64,000 bases of DNA from positions 5,509,895-5,573,894 of the forward strand of contig OZ035964.1 of NCBI GenBank assembly GCA_964034945.1, given 5' to 3'. The notes under the pieces are model-generated. The model was not told the origin of the DNA. It saw only the letters and a list, made by a program, of their open reading frames with translations, and made no database searches. Position 1 is the stretch's first letter. The number at the start of each line of letters is the position of its first letter. This DNA is from Chrysopilus asiliformis (taxonomy: Eukaryota > Arthropoda > Insecta > Diptera > Rhagionidae). Shown here in pieces: positions 1-10,820 of this stretch. The position numbers and the translations under genes are program-made.

Positions 1-520
1 CTTTTCTTTTCTTATTCTTCTTTGCTGTTGTTGTTTTTTTTTGGTTCATCATCTTTTGTTACTCTTGCTATTGCTTGTCTGCTGTTCATTTCGCCGATGT
101 TAATTTCTTATGGATTTTTGTTTTCGTTTTCGTTTTTTTTTTGGAGCACAACAAAAGAAACATTCGTTTCCAAGTTTTTAGAACATTAAATACAAAAATA
201 AGAACATATGCTGATGCTTACAGTTATTGAAGGCAACCAGAAAATAGAAATAGTAAAAAACGCATGCCCTTAAAGTAGTACAAGTAGTGTCTAAACATGT
301 TTTATGTTCTCCAGGAAAAGTGATTTGTGCCAATCGAGTTAATAAAATGGAATTCTATTGCTTGTGAGTTTCGTATAAAAACACCAACTTGTTGAGAAAT
401 TAACAAAGAAAAATAGTTTTCTTATTGTGGAAAATTTAAATTTTCATCGGATAGAAAAGGGAAGAGGGGCGTGGTGGTGGAGAGCAGACATAATATTGAA
501 GGCTTCATAATTTCAGAGTT
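1..520. other. AT-rich stretch, no gene seen
   Basis: T-rich sequence with several T runs and no frame longer than a few dozen codons. I see no splice-site pair, RNA gene or inverted repeat. It is compatible with intron or intergenic DNA. Confidence 0.6.
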
Positions 521-810
521 CTCAAAAACTACCTCCTAGCCATTCAGAAGCATAAAAAGCCACTTTTCAAACCCAGTCTTTGAAAAACCACAGAAAACAC
601 AAGGACGAAAATTTCGCTGGCCGAAATATGAATGTTTTTGCAACATTTATAGGGATTTTCCACCCACTAAACACTCAGGAGCATAAAAAGCTACTTTTAT
701 TTACTCGAGTGTCTGAAAACCCTCGGAAAACACAGGTCTGAAAATTTTACATCCAGAATCATGGATTTTTTTTACCACACTTGTAGGGTTTTCCTACCCA
801 CACAAACAAT
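521..810 (+). repeat. Two degenerate ~132-bp tandem units
   Basis: The word AGCATAAAAAGC occurs near 548 and again near 680. In each case it is followed by a block resembling CCACAGAAAACACA, then by a word like CAACATTTATAGGGATTTTC (641-660 and 775-795). The ~132-bp spacing marks two diverged tandem copies. The same word order appears, more decayed, at 1801-2740. Confidence 0.6.
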
Positions 811-1800
811 ACAAGTTACGCGATTAGTTGTTATTAAAAGATTATTAGGAACATTTTTTTTGAGTAGCTGCGATGGGAGCCTCATATTGGAAAATCTATT
901 ACGCATAGCTCTTTTTCGTAAACACTTACCAGCACCAGCAGGTATTCTTTTTTATATTTGCTAATTTTTTTTACTGCTGCTGCTAGATTTTGTTTTAAAA
1001 AAGGCGATTCGATATTTTATACCTACAAAAATAGTTGTAGCCTAGGCTAGTTTTAGTTAATCAAAACGGCTAAACTATCGAGAAGAATGTCGCAAGTGCA
1101 TCAAAAAATATACATATGAGATCGCTGTCTGCGTCGTCGTCTCTGTTGGACCAGCAGCGGCCACCGATCAGATCGAGTACGACTCGTTTTTCTTTTATTG
1201 TGGCAAAGAAAAGCAGCAGGTGATTGCACAAAAATGTTTCAAAGAGAAGAATGACAGGTTTTTCATAAGTATTTATGCATATATGTTGGGGATTTGTTTA
1301 TTTTTTTCTTCTGAAATATAGATATAGGCTACACGAGATTATATTCATCTCAACTTTAACCATTTCTGGGTACATTTTCGTGCCCCCGCTCTCCTCCTCC
1401 GTTGACCCCTCTTCATTTCCCCCTACACCTTACGTGATTACGGTTTCAATGCGCCACGCTATACTCTCTCTACTCACGTTACATTAAATGATAGAATGAA
1501 TTTATAGGCATAGGAATATCGGCTACAGGTTATAGTAGGCATAGATACCTGTGTCTCTTGTACTGGCGGCTATCAGGTTAGAGATAGGCTATTGCACCTC
1601 TATCCTCGATTGATGTTAAAAACAGCAGAAGCAGTAACAGCAGCAGCAGCAGCAGCAAACACCAGTAACAGCGAATCAGGGTAACGTTTAACGTCTTAAC
1701 ACTGTCACGGCCGGCGCGGCGGTCGGTGTGGTGGGTCGTAGGATTCTTGCCTTTGATTAACTTTGAAAAAAATACCGCAGGCAGTCTCAAACATAAATAA
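811..1800. other. Mixed AT-rich stretch with one short GC-richer open frame
   Basis: Mostly AT-rich. At 1116-1223 a 35-codon frame starts MRSLSASSSLLDQQRPP and ends at TGA directly after CAGCAG|GTGATT, which also reads as a splice donor at about 1219. It could be the end of a small exon or chance. A CAG-rich tract lies at about 1622-1660. No product is recognised. Confidence 0.35.
1622..1660. repeat. CAG/GCA-rich microsatellite
   Basis: Imperfect run of CAG units interrupted by TAA and AAC triplets. The minus-strand open frame across it reads a leucine run, as expected from the repeat. Confidence 0.8.
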
Positions 1801-2248
1801 TGGGATTTTTTTTAGGGAGGGAAGACAAAATGTCCATTCAGAGCTCTCGAAAACCACCGCCGAGCCATTAAGGAGCAATTCAGGTGCAAAAAATGCCTAA
1901 ATTTTTGACCCGGATTAACGGCTTGTCGAAACAATCGAAGAATTTTGATGCATATTACAGTCCAATCAGTCAACGAGTTTTCGAAAATCACACCTTATCC
2001 TTGTATGAGAAATTGCTACTTTTGCTGCGCTGCACGATGAAAAACTGTCAAGTTTTGAAAAACTGCAGCGGCTACAAAACTTGACAGTTTTTCTTCGTAC
2101 AGTGCGGCCCTGTCTGAACCGGGCATTAGTCTTCGAAAATATTAATTTCAGGTCCAGTTTTCTGATCAATTTCATCGCTCAGAATTTCACATTATCCGAA
2201 TTGTTGGACGTTTTTACAATATTTATAAGGTTTTTCCAATCACCAGGT

Positions 2249-2336
2249 AGTATTTATGTCTTACGCGTCGTTGGCGGTTAACATCTTTTTTCGCCATTTA
2301 AGTGGCACAGCCGATAGCTACTTACGATGGTATTTG
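2249..2336 (+). repeat. Dispersed repeat shared with 39336-39428
   Basis: This roughly 90-bp block aligns with 39336-39428 in the same orientation. Shared words include ATTTATGTC, ACGTCGTT or GCGTCGTT, GCGGTTAACATC versus GCGGTTGACATC, TCTTTTTTCG, and a closing CGATGGTATT-like end. Class unknown. Confidence 0.6.
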
Positions 2337-2353
2337 GGGGGGGGGGGGGGGGG
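2336..2353 (+). repeat. Poly-G run of 18
   Basis: Uninterrupted G run directly after the shared dispersed block. It is one of several C or G homopolymers in the window. Confidence 0.9.
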
Positions 2354-2740
2354 CATTCTAGATCATATAAAAGCTACCCAAGTTTCGCGAAAACCATGCG
2401 AAACACAGGGCCGGAAATTTCAAACGCCAAGTCTCTGGGAAACTACGGAAAATACAGAGCCGGAAATTTCAAACGCTAAGCATTATTAGAAACTCAACAG
2501 TATAAAAAGCAACATTTTTTTTTTTGGAGAACCACAGAAAACACGGGCCAAAAATCTCGCACGCCAAATTATGAACGTTTTCACAACATTTGTGAGGTTT
2601 TTCGACCAGAAATCCCGCTCTGGCACTGTCAAATCGATGTTTCGATCCAATTTTTAAAATGAACTGCCAACCATTGATAGGATCGCAACATTTGTACGGT
2701 CCTAAATCTTTCCCCTCTCCCTTCCCATCATACAGCATCG

Positions 2741-3755
2741 ACTAACAATCGGTTATGACTACTAAAAAAAACCCCTGGCATATGTAGATACTTGTATAAC
2801 TTCCGCCGTGAATGTGTTAACATACTTGACGTACCATTACCGAGTTGAGACTATAGTCTAGAATAATGCGTTGTACTATTATTATTACTTACTATTATTA
2901 TTATTATTTACTATTGCCATTACCATTACTTGAAGTGAATTCAACGGAATGAAGAGACAGAGAGCGACCGAGTGCGAATGCGAGACGACACACCAGCAAG
3001 ACAACTAAGAAGACTTTTTAATGTTGATGATGCCATTTTAATTTATGTTAACATAACCTATCTAATGGATTATATCAATATATATATATATACACACATA
3101 TATATCGTTATATCCTTTCAAATCGCTGCTGCCGCTGCTGCTGCTTATAGGTTAGGTACATTTTAGTAATGGTGCTATCGCCGTTAAACCAAAAAAGAAA
3201 AGAAAAAAATCTACAAGACTTTAAGCAGGCTGGTAAAATAGCTAGCAAGCAAGCAAGGCAGCTTTTATTATTATTCATTTGCGAAAATTGCCCATCTTTA
3301 CATCTCTTGTGGACATTTGACTTAAACTCTCAACATATTATCTAACGACGATGGCGAATGTGTGTAGTACCTATCGAGAATGAACGGACACTGGTTTTGA
3401 TTTTTTTCTTAAATTATTTTTTTTCCCTCCATAAAAGATTTCTGATTTAATTTCATTCCGTTTCCAACTCATTCTCAGCCTCTTTTGTAATTCTTTTTTT
3501 TCGCCTTTTCGTTTTCATTCCACAAAAATTTTAATTAAAACGATTTATTTGTGGAGGCATTTTTACACCACAAGTTGATTTTTTTTTTAGCATTTTTCTC
3601 CGTTTGCCGTGGTATCTGCGGAGGATATTCTAAACGCGATAGGAGGGGAAATTTTTTAAACAATGTCGATCTGTCATAATGTTGCTAATAAGGAGGCAAT
3701 GAAGTTTTAGTACTGCACAAATAGAAATAATAGGACAGATTCCAACAAGGAATGA
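2741..3755. other. AT-rich stretch with simple repeats, no gene seen
   Basis: Contains an ATT/TTA triplet tract (about 2876-2935), a TA/CA tract (about 3079-3105) and a short GCTGCTGC tract (about 3124-3146). No coding signal, RNA fold or transposon end recognised. Confidence 0.55.
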
Positions 3756-3885
3756 GAATATACGAGATAGTGAAATTTTTCTGTGACGACTGTCAAAGAA
3801 ATGGGGATTTTACGCCCCAAAATTCTAGGATAAATTCCCTATTTTTAGGGAATCATTGCAGAACAGTTCACTATCTTGTATATTC
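3756..3885. mobile_element. 130-bp inverted-repeat element, MITE-like
   Basis: The left end GAATATACGAGATAGTGAA is mirrored by TTCACTATCTTGTATATTC at the right end, 19 nt with one clear mismatch. The interior carries GACTGTCAAA, GGGATTTTACG and TTTTTAGGGAATCATTGC. Related copies are at 35783-35931 (same orientation) and 32455-32569 (opposite). There is no coding capacity and the superfamily is unknown. Confidence 0.65.
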
Positions 3886-3906
3886 CGATTTGCAATTCTC
3901 TTTGTA

Positions 3907-4113
3907 CACAGAAAAAAGTTGTTATTCACCTACAATTTTCGTTTATTCTCAGCCAGCTACAAAAAAATAGATGAAATACTGGCAATAGTAGACAGTTAGC
4001 TACAAAAATGTAGATAATTTATCTAATCAGACCAAGTTATTGTCTACTTTTGTCGGTAGTTCATCTTTTTTTTTGTAGCTGGCTAAATTGTAGGTGAATC
4101 ACTTTTTTCTGTG
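3907..4113. mobile_element. 207-bp MITE with CACAGAAAAAAGT ends and TA duplication
   Basis: Long imperfect terminal inverted repeats run inward from CACAGAAAAAAGT through TTCACCTACAATTT and AGCCAGCTACAAAAAAA to AGATGAA. The right arm has the same words in reverse complement. TA flanks both sides (3905-3906 and 4114-4115). Tc1/mariner elements duplicate TA, so that superfamily is possible, but the ends also resemble the CACTCAGAAAAA elements of this window. No transposase. Confidence 0.8.
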
Positions 4114-4224
4114 TAGCTTTCCCAAAAAATCGAAATCCTTGCGAGGTCTTCTTTCAAGCGATCAAACACTTAAGATCGTTTTTTTAGCAGAGCACTTCCT
4201 CCGTCATTCATGACTGTCAAAAAA

Positions 4225-4510
4225 CCCTCCCTCTCAGCTATTCTGGTGACTCAAAAACCACCCCCTCACCCCTTTAAGGCCTGTGTCCACATGGAAGTTT
4301 ATTTTCAGAAGTCGCTTCTAGAAGAGATTTTTGGTGTCACAACTTCTGGAAGTTCACTTGCAGTTAGTGTTTCCACGGGAAAAACTTCCAGAAGTCTCTG
4401 CTAGAAGCGACTTCTGCAAATAAACTTCCATGTGGACACAGGCCTTGAGGACTCAAAAACCACCCCCTCACCCCATTAGGGCTCAAAAACCACCAGTCAA
4501 CCATTTAGAT
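4225..4510 (+). repeat. ~30-bp tandem repeat interrupted by a foldback element
   Basis: The unit reads roughly GACTCAAAAACCACCCCC then TCACCCCTTTAGG. One copy lies immediately left of the foldback at 4276-4446 and further copies lie to its right (from about 4449 and about 4480). The array was therefore probably continuous before the insertion. Confidence 0.6.
4276..4446. mobile_element. 171-bp foldback element
   Basis: The left arm begins AAGGCCTGTGTCCACATGG and continues AAGTTTATTT, CAGAAGTCGCTTCTAG. The right arm ends with the reverse complement, CCATGTGGACACAGGCCTT. Arms are about 45 bp and nearly identical. It interrupts a tandem repeat. It has no open frame and no recognised superfamily. 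Confidence 0.8.
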
Positions 4511-4850
4511 AGCAGCATGAAGAGCCAGTCTCCGTCACCCAAAAACTTGAAAAAAGCAACCCCCAGTCACCCAAGATCCTGAAAAACCCACCGAAAGCAC
4601 AGAACTTTTGAAAAAAGTTTTTCCCCTTCTTCCTCTCATCCTTCCCCCATAGGAAATGAACCAGAATTTTAACAAAATCGATGCAAATTTGTTATAAACT
4701 CTGCCTCTGAATTTAGCCCCCTTCCCTTTTGTGAATTGAAAATTTCAACTCAATCGGTCGGTTTGTTGCGAATTGAAAAAATCGCAGGTTTGTGTGTGGT
4801 CCCAAATTTCAATCTTGCGATCAAAAAATTGAGGTAAAAGCGCAGAGTTT
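4511..4850. other. Diverged repeat remnants, no gene seen
   Basis: Contains further CCACC/CAGTCACCC words like those of the neighbouring array and one copy of the dispersed CAATCGGTCG motif near 4753. No gene. Confidence 0.45.
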
Positions 4851-5262
4851 TTCACGCCGAAGGATTTTTGACGTCAAAGCGAAGGATTTTTGACGCCAAA
4901 TCCAAAGGTTTTTAATGTCAGATCAAAGGGTTTTTAATGTCAAATCGAAGGGTTTTTGATGTCAGATCAAAGGGTTTTCTATGCCAGATTGAAGAGTTTT
5001 TGACGTCAGATTGAAGGGTTTTTGACGAAGGGTTCGAAGACGTTTTGACGTCATATCGAAGAGGTTTTGACGTAATATCGAAGAGGTTTTGACGTCATAT
5101 CGGAAGGTTTTTGACGCCAAATTGAAGGGTTTTGACGCCAAATTGAAGGGAAGGTTTTTGACGCCAAATTGAAGGAAGGGTTTTTAATGTCAGATCAAAG
5201 GGTTTTTCACGTCAGATTAAAGGGTTTTCTACGCCACACTGAAGAATTTTTGACGTCAGTGT
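4851..5262 (-). repeat. Minisatellite, ~22-bp unit (GAAGGGTTTTTGACGTCAGATT type)
   Basis: More than fifteen diverged units of about 22 bp alternate GAAGGGTTTTTGACG, TCAAATC and AAAGGGTTTTTAATGTCAG forms. Read on the minus strand the unit becomes TGACGTCAAAAACCCTTC, the same family as the arrays at 13790, 17830 and 22500. The array at 63540 has this orientation. Confidence 0.85.
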
Positions 5263-7239
5263 GGACATTTTGGGAAGGGGGAGGGGATTTAAAAATACAG
5301 TCAGCTCCGGGACAGAGAACAGGAAATATCGGTTTTAGCTTGAGATTCGAAGATTACTTTTGCATCTTTCGATCTTGCGATGCAAATTTCCGATGCGACA
5401 TCAATTATACGCGTTTAGTGACAATGATTACAATTAAATGTAACACAACTTATAAGCATTTGTTGGATTTTTTTCACTTGAATTGTAATTCTTTTCTTTG
5501 CATCATCAGAAAGTTTTTTTTTGTTGTTGTTATTGTTGTTTTATTGCAATCGAAATGCAATTCGTGATGTGCAGATTTTCCTGTATGCGTGCGTGTTTTC
5601 TCTCGTGTTTTTAAATGATTGGAATTTTATGTGGTGAAGATGTACGCATGCACATCTCTGTATGGAATCAGGTTCGCTAGCGCTATCCAAATGCAATGCA
5701 ATGCAATTCGATCGATGATGCATCCCGAATCACTCTTCAGGTGTATATACCAAAAACAAGTAGAAGAATGAGAAGAATAATAATAATAATAAGAAGAAGA
5801 AGAAGAAGAAGACTAAGAAGACGAGTATCGAGTGGACAAAATGTTATATGGGTGGACTGTGGATGGACATCGCACGGCAAACGGACGGACGGACGGATAT
5901 CAACGTATCTCTACGTATCAAAATGTGTATACAATAACGATTAAAGATGATGATGACCGACCACTTTTAATGGATGGAACTCTTCTCTGGTGGAGGTTTT
6001 AGTGGTAGCGCGCATTTTTATACACCGGATCGGATGGAATTGCTGCTTGCCGGCAGCCAGCCTGCTAAGATGGTATTCTTAAAAGATGGATGCATCTTAG
6101 GGTATATCTATTTAGCTGGTGGTGCTGCTGCTGCTGGTGCTGCTGTCGCTGGACCTGTACGACAACGTCTCCACATATTGTATATGTATATAAAATTCTA
6201 TAGGGGATATAATTTAGAAACGTGTTTTTTTCTCGAGCGGTCAGTAAACCGTCATTTGCATTTTTATTGTTATAATTTATAATAAAAGTCTTCCAAAATG
6301 GGATTTTTGTAGTCGCAGTGATAATTTCTGTTTTACTGAGTGGTTGTTATATTCAGCTCGGTTGCCTGCCTGCCTGCCTACCTTTGCTTTGCATCGATTG
6401 AATGATGAGAATCGAATAAGGAAGGGGCAGGGGAGAGATGAGCAGGGGATGAGGAAGGGTTTGCAGGGCCCAAAACACCACGGGATAAACTTGCGATGAT
6501 GATCTGTTGCTGCTGCCTTGCGATGGACCCTAACTGCCTTCCAGGCTGCCTCGCCGTCCGGTTAGTGTAATGACATTAACATTTCGATTGCATTCTAATT
6601 TTTAATCTTGTTCGTTTGTGTGTGTAAGTGTTTTTCTTTTATTTTATTCTTCGTCTTTTGTCTTTTGTCATTGTCGTCGTCCCATCCATTTCCATTCCAT
6701 TTTATATCATCTCCTCCCAACGTCTTCTCTTCATCTTTTTAATTTTTTCTTCAAAAACAAAAAAAAAACATACCCTAGTATCGCGTCATTACTTCCTGCA
6801 CTTCCTCTAAAAACCAAACCTGAGCGGGGAGGTTGGCGGGGAGCCGAACAATTCATTTGATCTCATCGTCCACAGAGCGATGGCAAATTCGAACCCCTTC
6901 AGGTTCTTTTTTTCCCTAATTTTTTCTTAGTGTCATTTGGGAGATTTGTTTTTTTTTCTTTTCTTTTCTTTGGTTTCGTTTATAGTTTCAGAGCCTATGA
7001 TGATTGTTATGATAATTAGCTAAAGTGGATCACTTTAAAAGGCATAGGAATTAATTCTGTTTTAGTGCAGTGTATTTTGGCTTAAGGAGGAGGCAGCGAT
7101 CCAATTTTAGGACTTGAGGACGTCGACATTTTTTTTCGCAAGTTTTTATACTCTATCATATCGTAGTATATTAGATTTAGTATACCGTTTATAACAACAC
7201 CAGGATGTTATGCATGATAAAAGACTTTGATTTCCGCAT
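5263..7239. other. Mixed stretch with triplet repeats, no recognised gene
   Basis: Holds an AAT-then-AAG triplet tract (5776-5820), an ACGG tract (about 5878-5896), and a GCT-rich tract (about 6119-6155). The 102-codon plus frame at 5974-6282 includes that tract and matches nothing I know. C/T-rich tracts follow at 6360-6900. No exon is convincing, though a triplet-rich region could be UTR or regulatory DNA. Confidence 0.4.
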
Positions 7240-7475
7240 GTCCGCCCGTTTGTCTGTCTGTCTATCTGTCCGTCCGTCTGTCTGCCAGTCTGTCTGTCTG
7301 TCTGTCTGTTGGTTGGTCTGTCAGTCTGTTGGTTGGTCTGTCAGTCTGTTGGTTGGTCTGTCAGTCTGTTGGTTGGTCTGTCTGTCTGTTGGTTGGTCTG
7401 TCAGTCTGTTGGTTGGTCTGTCAGTCTGTTGGTTGGTCTGTCAGTCTGTTGGTTGGTCTTTCAGTCTGTTGGTTG

Positions 7476-7510
<35 letters not shown>

Positions 7511-7647
7511 AGTCTGTCCGTCTGCCCCTCCGTCCGTCTGTCCGTCTGTCTGTCTGTCTGTTGGTTGGTCTGTCAGTCTGTTGGTTGGTCTGTCAGTCTG
7601 TTGGTTGGTCTGTCAGTCTGTTGGTTGGTCTTTCAGTCTGTTGGTTG

Positions 7648-7682
<35 letters not shown>

Positions 7683-7927
7683 AGTCTGTCCGTCTGCCCC
7701 TCCGTCCGTCTGTCCGTCTGTCTGTCTGTCTGTTGGTTGGTCTGTCAGTCTGTTGGTTGGTCTGTCAGTCTGTTGGTTGGTCTGTCAGTCTGTTGGTTGG
7801 TCTGTCAGTCTGTTGGTTGGTCTGTCAGTCTGTTGGTTGGTCTGTCAGTCTGTTGGTTGGTCTGTCAGTCTGTTGGTTGGTCTTTCAGTCTGTTGGTTGG
7901 TCTGTCTGTCTGTCTGTCTGTCTGTCA

Positions 7928-7977
<50 letters not shown>

Positions 7978-8187
7978 CCGTCCGTCCGTCCGTCCGTCCG
8001 TCTGTCTGTCCGTCCGTCTGTCTGTCCGTCCGTCTGTCTGCCCGTCCGTCTGTCTGCCTGTCTGTCTGCCAGTCTGTCTGTCCATCTGCCTGTCAGTCCA
8101 TCTGTCTGTCAGTCCGTCTGTCTGTCTGTCTGTCCATCTGCCTGTCAGTCCATCTGTCTGTCAGTCCGTCTGTCTGTCTGTCTGTCC
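7240..8187 (+). repeat. TCTG-derived satellite with 20-bp monomer and higher-order structure
   Basis: About 950 bp built from TCTG, TCCG and GGTTGGTC words. The dominant monomer is the 20-mer TCTGTTGGTTGGTCTGTCAG. A variant word TCTTTCAG recurs at 7457, 7629 and 7881, spacings of 172 and 252 bp. The difference is 80 bp, or four extra monomers. Few stops can form, so long serine/valine/cysteine/leucine frames open in all three plus frames and none is a gene. Confidence 0.95.
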
Positions 8188-8900
8188 GTGAACACCATAA
8201 CTTTCGAAAGAATTGATCTAGAGACTTGAAATTTTCTACAGTTACGTTTCTCATAAACGGCTAGGCTAAGTTCTTGAACGGGCAAAATCGAACCATTGAA
8301 ACGAAACAGTTTTTCATAAATTTCTCGAAAACGGTGTGTCATATTGAAAAATTTGTAAAGGTGAAATGTGTTTAGAATATGATTTTACATAACTCATCCA
8401 TACATCAAAATCTAATCGGACCACTGCTTCTCTCTCTCTCTCTCTCCCATACAAATGGAATACAATTTTCTGTTTTCCCGAAAACGGTGCATACACTCAG
8501 AAAAATGGAGGCTAACTCGACGACCTACATACGGCGTAATTGGCCTCGGGCAGGCGCGCGTTCGCCTGCATGTGGGCAATTAAAACTGAGTTGACCTTCG
8601 GTCGGAGAAATTCTGAAATTAAGCCACCAGCAGGTGAAGTAGGGCATTGGGAGCTGCACGAGTTGACCTTAGATAGGTTAACTCTGACCGCTAGCTGGCT
8701 TACAGAAACCTCTGTAAGGTCAGACTTAACCTGACAAAAAGTTGACCTGGACATTTTTCTGAGTGTAGTACCGAAGAATTTATAAAGACGAATTATGTTT
8801 AGAGTCCAATCGAACCACTCCTTGTCCCCCTCTCCCATAAAAAAGGATTTTTTTCACGAAAATCTTGTCTTTCCTCATATATAGTATTTGACGATTGGCC
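8188..8900 (+). repeat. Arthropod-type interspersed repeat following the TCTG tract, split by a MITE
   Basis: Right after the array comes GTGAACACCATAACTTTCG, AAAGAATTGATCTAGAGAC, then two tandem units. Each contains CGAAAACGGTG, a GTTTAGA word, AATCGGACCAC or AATCGAACCAC, and CTCCCATA. The second unit is interrupted by the 272-bp MITE at 8494. The word TCTCCCATACAAA also occurs in the foldback at 26398. Class unknown. Confidence 0.6.
8494..8765 (-). mobile_element. 272-bp CACTCAG MITE, copy 1
   Basis: Ends are CACTCAGAAAAATG and ATTTTTCTGAGTG, flanked by TA on both sides (8492-8493 and 8766-8767). Same length as the other three copies, with about six substitutions against the 19779 copy and no indels by hand alignment. 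The host repeat has a nearby undisturbed unit (about 8328-8345) showing the empty site. Internal inverted words such as GGTTAACTCTGACC and GGTCAGAGTTAACC give a folded interior. No transposase. Confidence 0.92.
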
Positions 8901-9140
8901 AATTGTAGCTTTTCTTATGTTTGTTAGTGGCAAATATGAGCTATACACAAAAAAAAATGCCAGTAGGGCAACTTCGCAGTACGTCAGGACTCTCAAAAGT
9001 CGCCTGACGGAAAACACACAAAAATCCTAACCGGAAAACGCAGGTGTTTTGTTAAAATTCTCTTCTTTTCATCGGATTCTCGAAAATCACCCCCCCCCCC
9101 CCCCCCACCCCGCTTCGTCCTAAAAGGAAGTTAGTTAAAA
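8901..9140. other. AT-rich stretch with poly-C run, no gene seen
   Basis: A 17-nt C run lies at 9090-9106. The remaining sequence has CGGAAAACACA-type words seen in the repeats near 600 and 2500. No gene. Confidence 0.5.
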
Positions 9141-9250
9141 TTTCAACAAAATCGGTCGATGCGTTTCCCAAATACAGGCTTTTGATTGAACATTTCAAAT
9201 CAATCGATCGAGTAGTTTTCGAATTACAGCTTTTGGTTTGAAATTTTCAA
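9141..9250 (+). repeat. Two units of the CAATCGGTCGA motif (~51 bp)
   Basis: TTTCAACAAAATCGGTCGATG, then GCTTTTGATTGAACATTTCA and AATCAATCGATCGAGTAG, then AATTACAGCTTTTGG. This is the motif that forms the clean arrays at 15150, 51271 and 53560. Confidence 0.65.
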
Positions 9251-10820
9251 TTTTTTGGGTCATATTAGTGACGAAACGGGCCTAAAAATCCCAAATAATA
9301 ATAGGTGGAAAGGTGAGAAGGAGAGGGGGCGGGGGATGTGTGTGTGTGTGGGTGTGTGTAAAATATTAATGGATGCAAGAAAAGTTCAAATTTCTCTGTA
9401 CTCAAATATTTCCCACTTACGAAAACTTGATAGAAATCCATTCACCTCTTTAAGATCTAACAGGTGAGGGGCTTCTTGCTTTGGTTTCGTGAAATTTCAA
9501 CAAAAACGAATGCATTTTTGTTTTCAGAATTCTGCCCCGTTGTTATCTGCAAATTACCTTGAAGAGGTGGAAAAGCTGGAGAAAATTTTCTTCCAATTTA
9601 CCCAATCGGCTTTTCGTACGCGAGAATTTTTCGCAAAAGATTTTCCGAGTTTCAAACTGTCTAAGTTTAAACCCTTTAAACCCTTGGAAGGAAAAAAAAC
9701 AACCATCGTGGTTTTTTTTTTTTGGATTGCGAATCTCACTGTAACGAAATTAAATTAATTGGTTTTGAGAGGGAAAAAAAGATGCACTGCTCATCACATG
9801 CAGTGTCGCCTTCGCCTCCCTGCACCCTTTTTAGACACTATAATGTATGCATTTTAAATACCCATAAGAATATTTCATTTTATTTATTTTAAACAAAACT
9901 AAAAAAAAACCGACCGTCAACATTATTTTATTTTATTTTTTTTTTTTTTAATTTTCTGGTTATATTCGGGTTGTTTTTCTTCTCTTTTATGTGTTTTTAA
10001 GTTTTAGTAAAACGCCTGCCTGCCAGCTGGCCTGTGTGTGTGTCTGTGTGGATATAAAAATCACATTCTCTGTTTTTTTTTTTTGGATTGATCTTAGGCT
10101 GGTTTTTCTTAATTGCATCTTTTTGGTTTTATAGATTTTTGTCGTCTTCTTTAATAGCTTATCACTTATTCTTTTTATGTGAAGACGTCTTTTTGCCTGC
10201 GTTTTTTTTTTCAATTTTTTTTAGTGAATTTCAATCTCCTTGATCCATCAGAGTTCCTTTGCATATTTCGGATTAGTGACTCGAAATTGTAAGATGGGAG
10301 AGTTTAGAACAAAAAATATAAAAAAGAAATTAATTTAAAAAAAAATGTATTAAGAAAAACAAAGAAATTCAAGATGGTATAAACATTTTTTTCTTCTTAA
10401 TTTTTGTGTAGTTTTATGCGGTGTTGTTTTGTTGTTGGTTTCGAGAAATGAATGAATTTTTATTGCGGGGAACGGGAAATTTTTCGAATAACAGAGGCGC
10501 GACACGAATTTTGAACGCACTCAATTTTAAATGCATTTTTTTTCGGAGTTTGATGGCGGTTTTTTTGGATAGGATTTCATACTGGCTGACAATTACATTA
10601 ATAGAAAGGAGTTTCTCAAGATGGGGCAATTTTTCACCCGATTTCACCCGCGGAAATTCAGGATTGTTTTGTTCGTTCCCAAGGCGCGGTAAGCAAGACG
10701 TGGATGGCGGAGGATGTGGGGGGGAGAAGGGGGTAATGCACAAAGGCATTAGAAATACTTCTCCACAAATCCAGTTTATCTCCTGCCAATTGCAAGACTT
10801 TCGAAAGCCAGAGTTCACAA
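9251..10820. other. AT-rich stretch, no recognised gene
   Basis: Contains a TG tract (about 9335-9360), long A and T runs near 9900-9950 and 10070-10210, and two overlapping opposite frames of about 150 codons at 10414-10882. These match no family I recognise and have no start or splice context. They are about what chance allows in this much sequence. Confidence 0.45.

Larger units (their letters stand above)
1801..2740 (+). repeat. Decayed copies of the ~130-bp unit
   Basis: Words shared with 521-810 recur here in the same order: ATAAAAGCTACC or ATAAAAAGCAAC, AACCACAGAAAACACGGGCC, AAATTTCAAACGCCAAG, and CAACATTTGTGAGGTTTTTC. ACATTTGTA-type words are at 2217, 2583 and 2685. Spacing is irregular, so this is an eroded tandem array. 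The open frame at 2469-2738 (minus) is only this repeat read through. Confidence 0.5.

Noticed and set aside
1116..1223. 35-codon GC-richer frame ending at a donor-like CAG|GTGATT
   Set aside because: Too short, no upstream promoter or acceptor evidence, and GTGATT is a weak donor. Not called as an exon.
4851..5262. Regular short repeats that might suggest a CRISPR-like array
   Set aside because: Units are contiguous and diverged with no unique spacers, and the sequence context is eukaryotic.
5974..6282. 102-codon plus frame with an alanine/glycine run
   Set aside because: It depends on a GCT microsatellite and lacks similarity or splice support.
7205..8229. Three overlapping plus frames of more than 300 codons
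   Set aside because: They are open only because TCTG-type monomers rarely form stops. All three plus frames are open at once and the composition is purely S, V, C, L, W and Q repeats.
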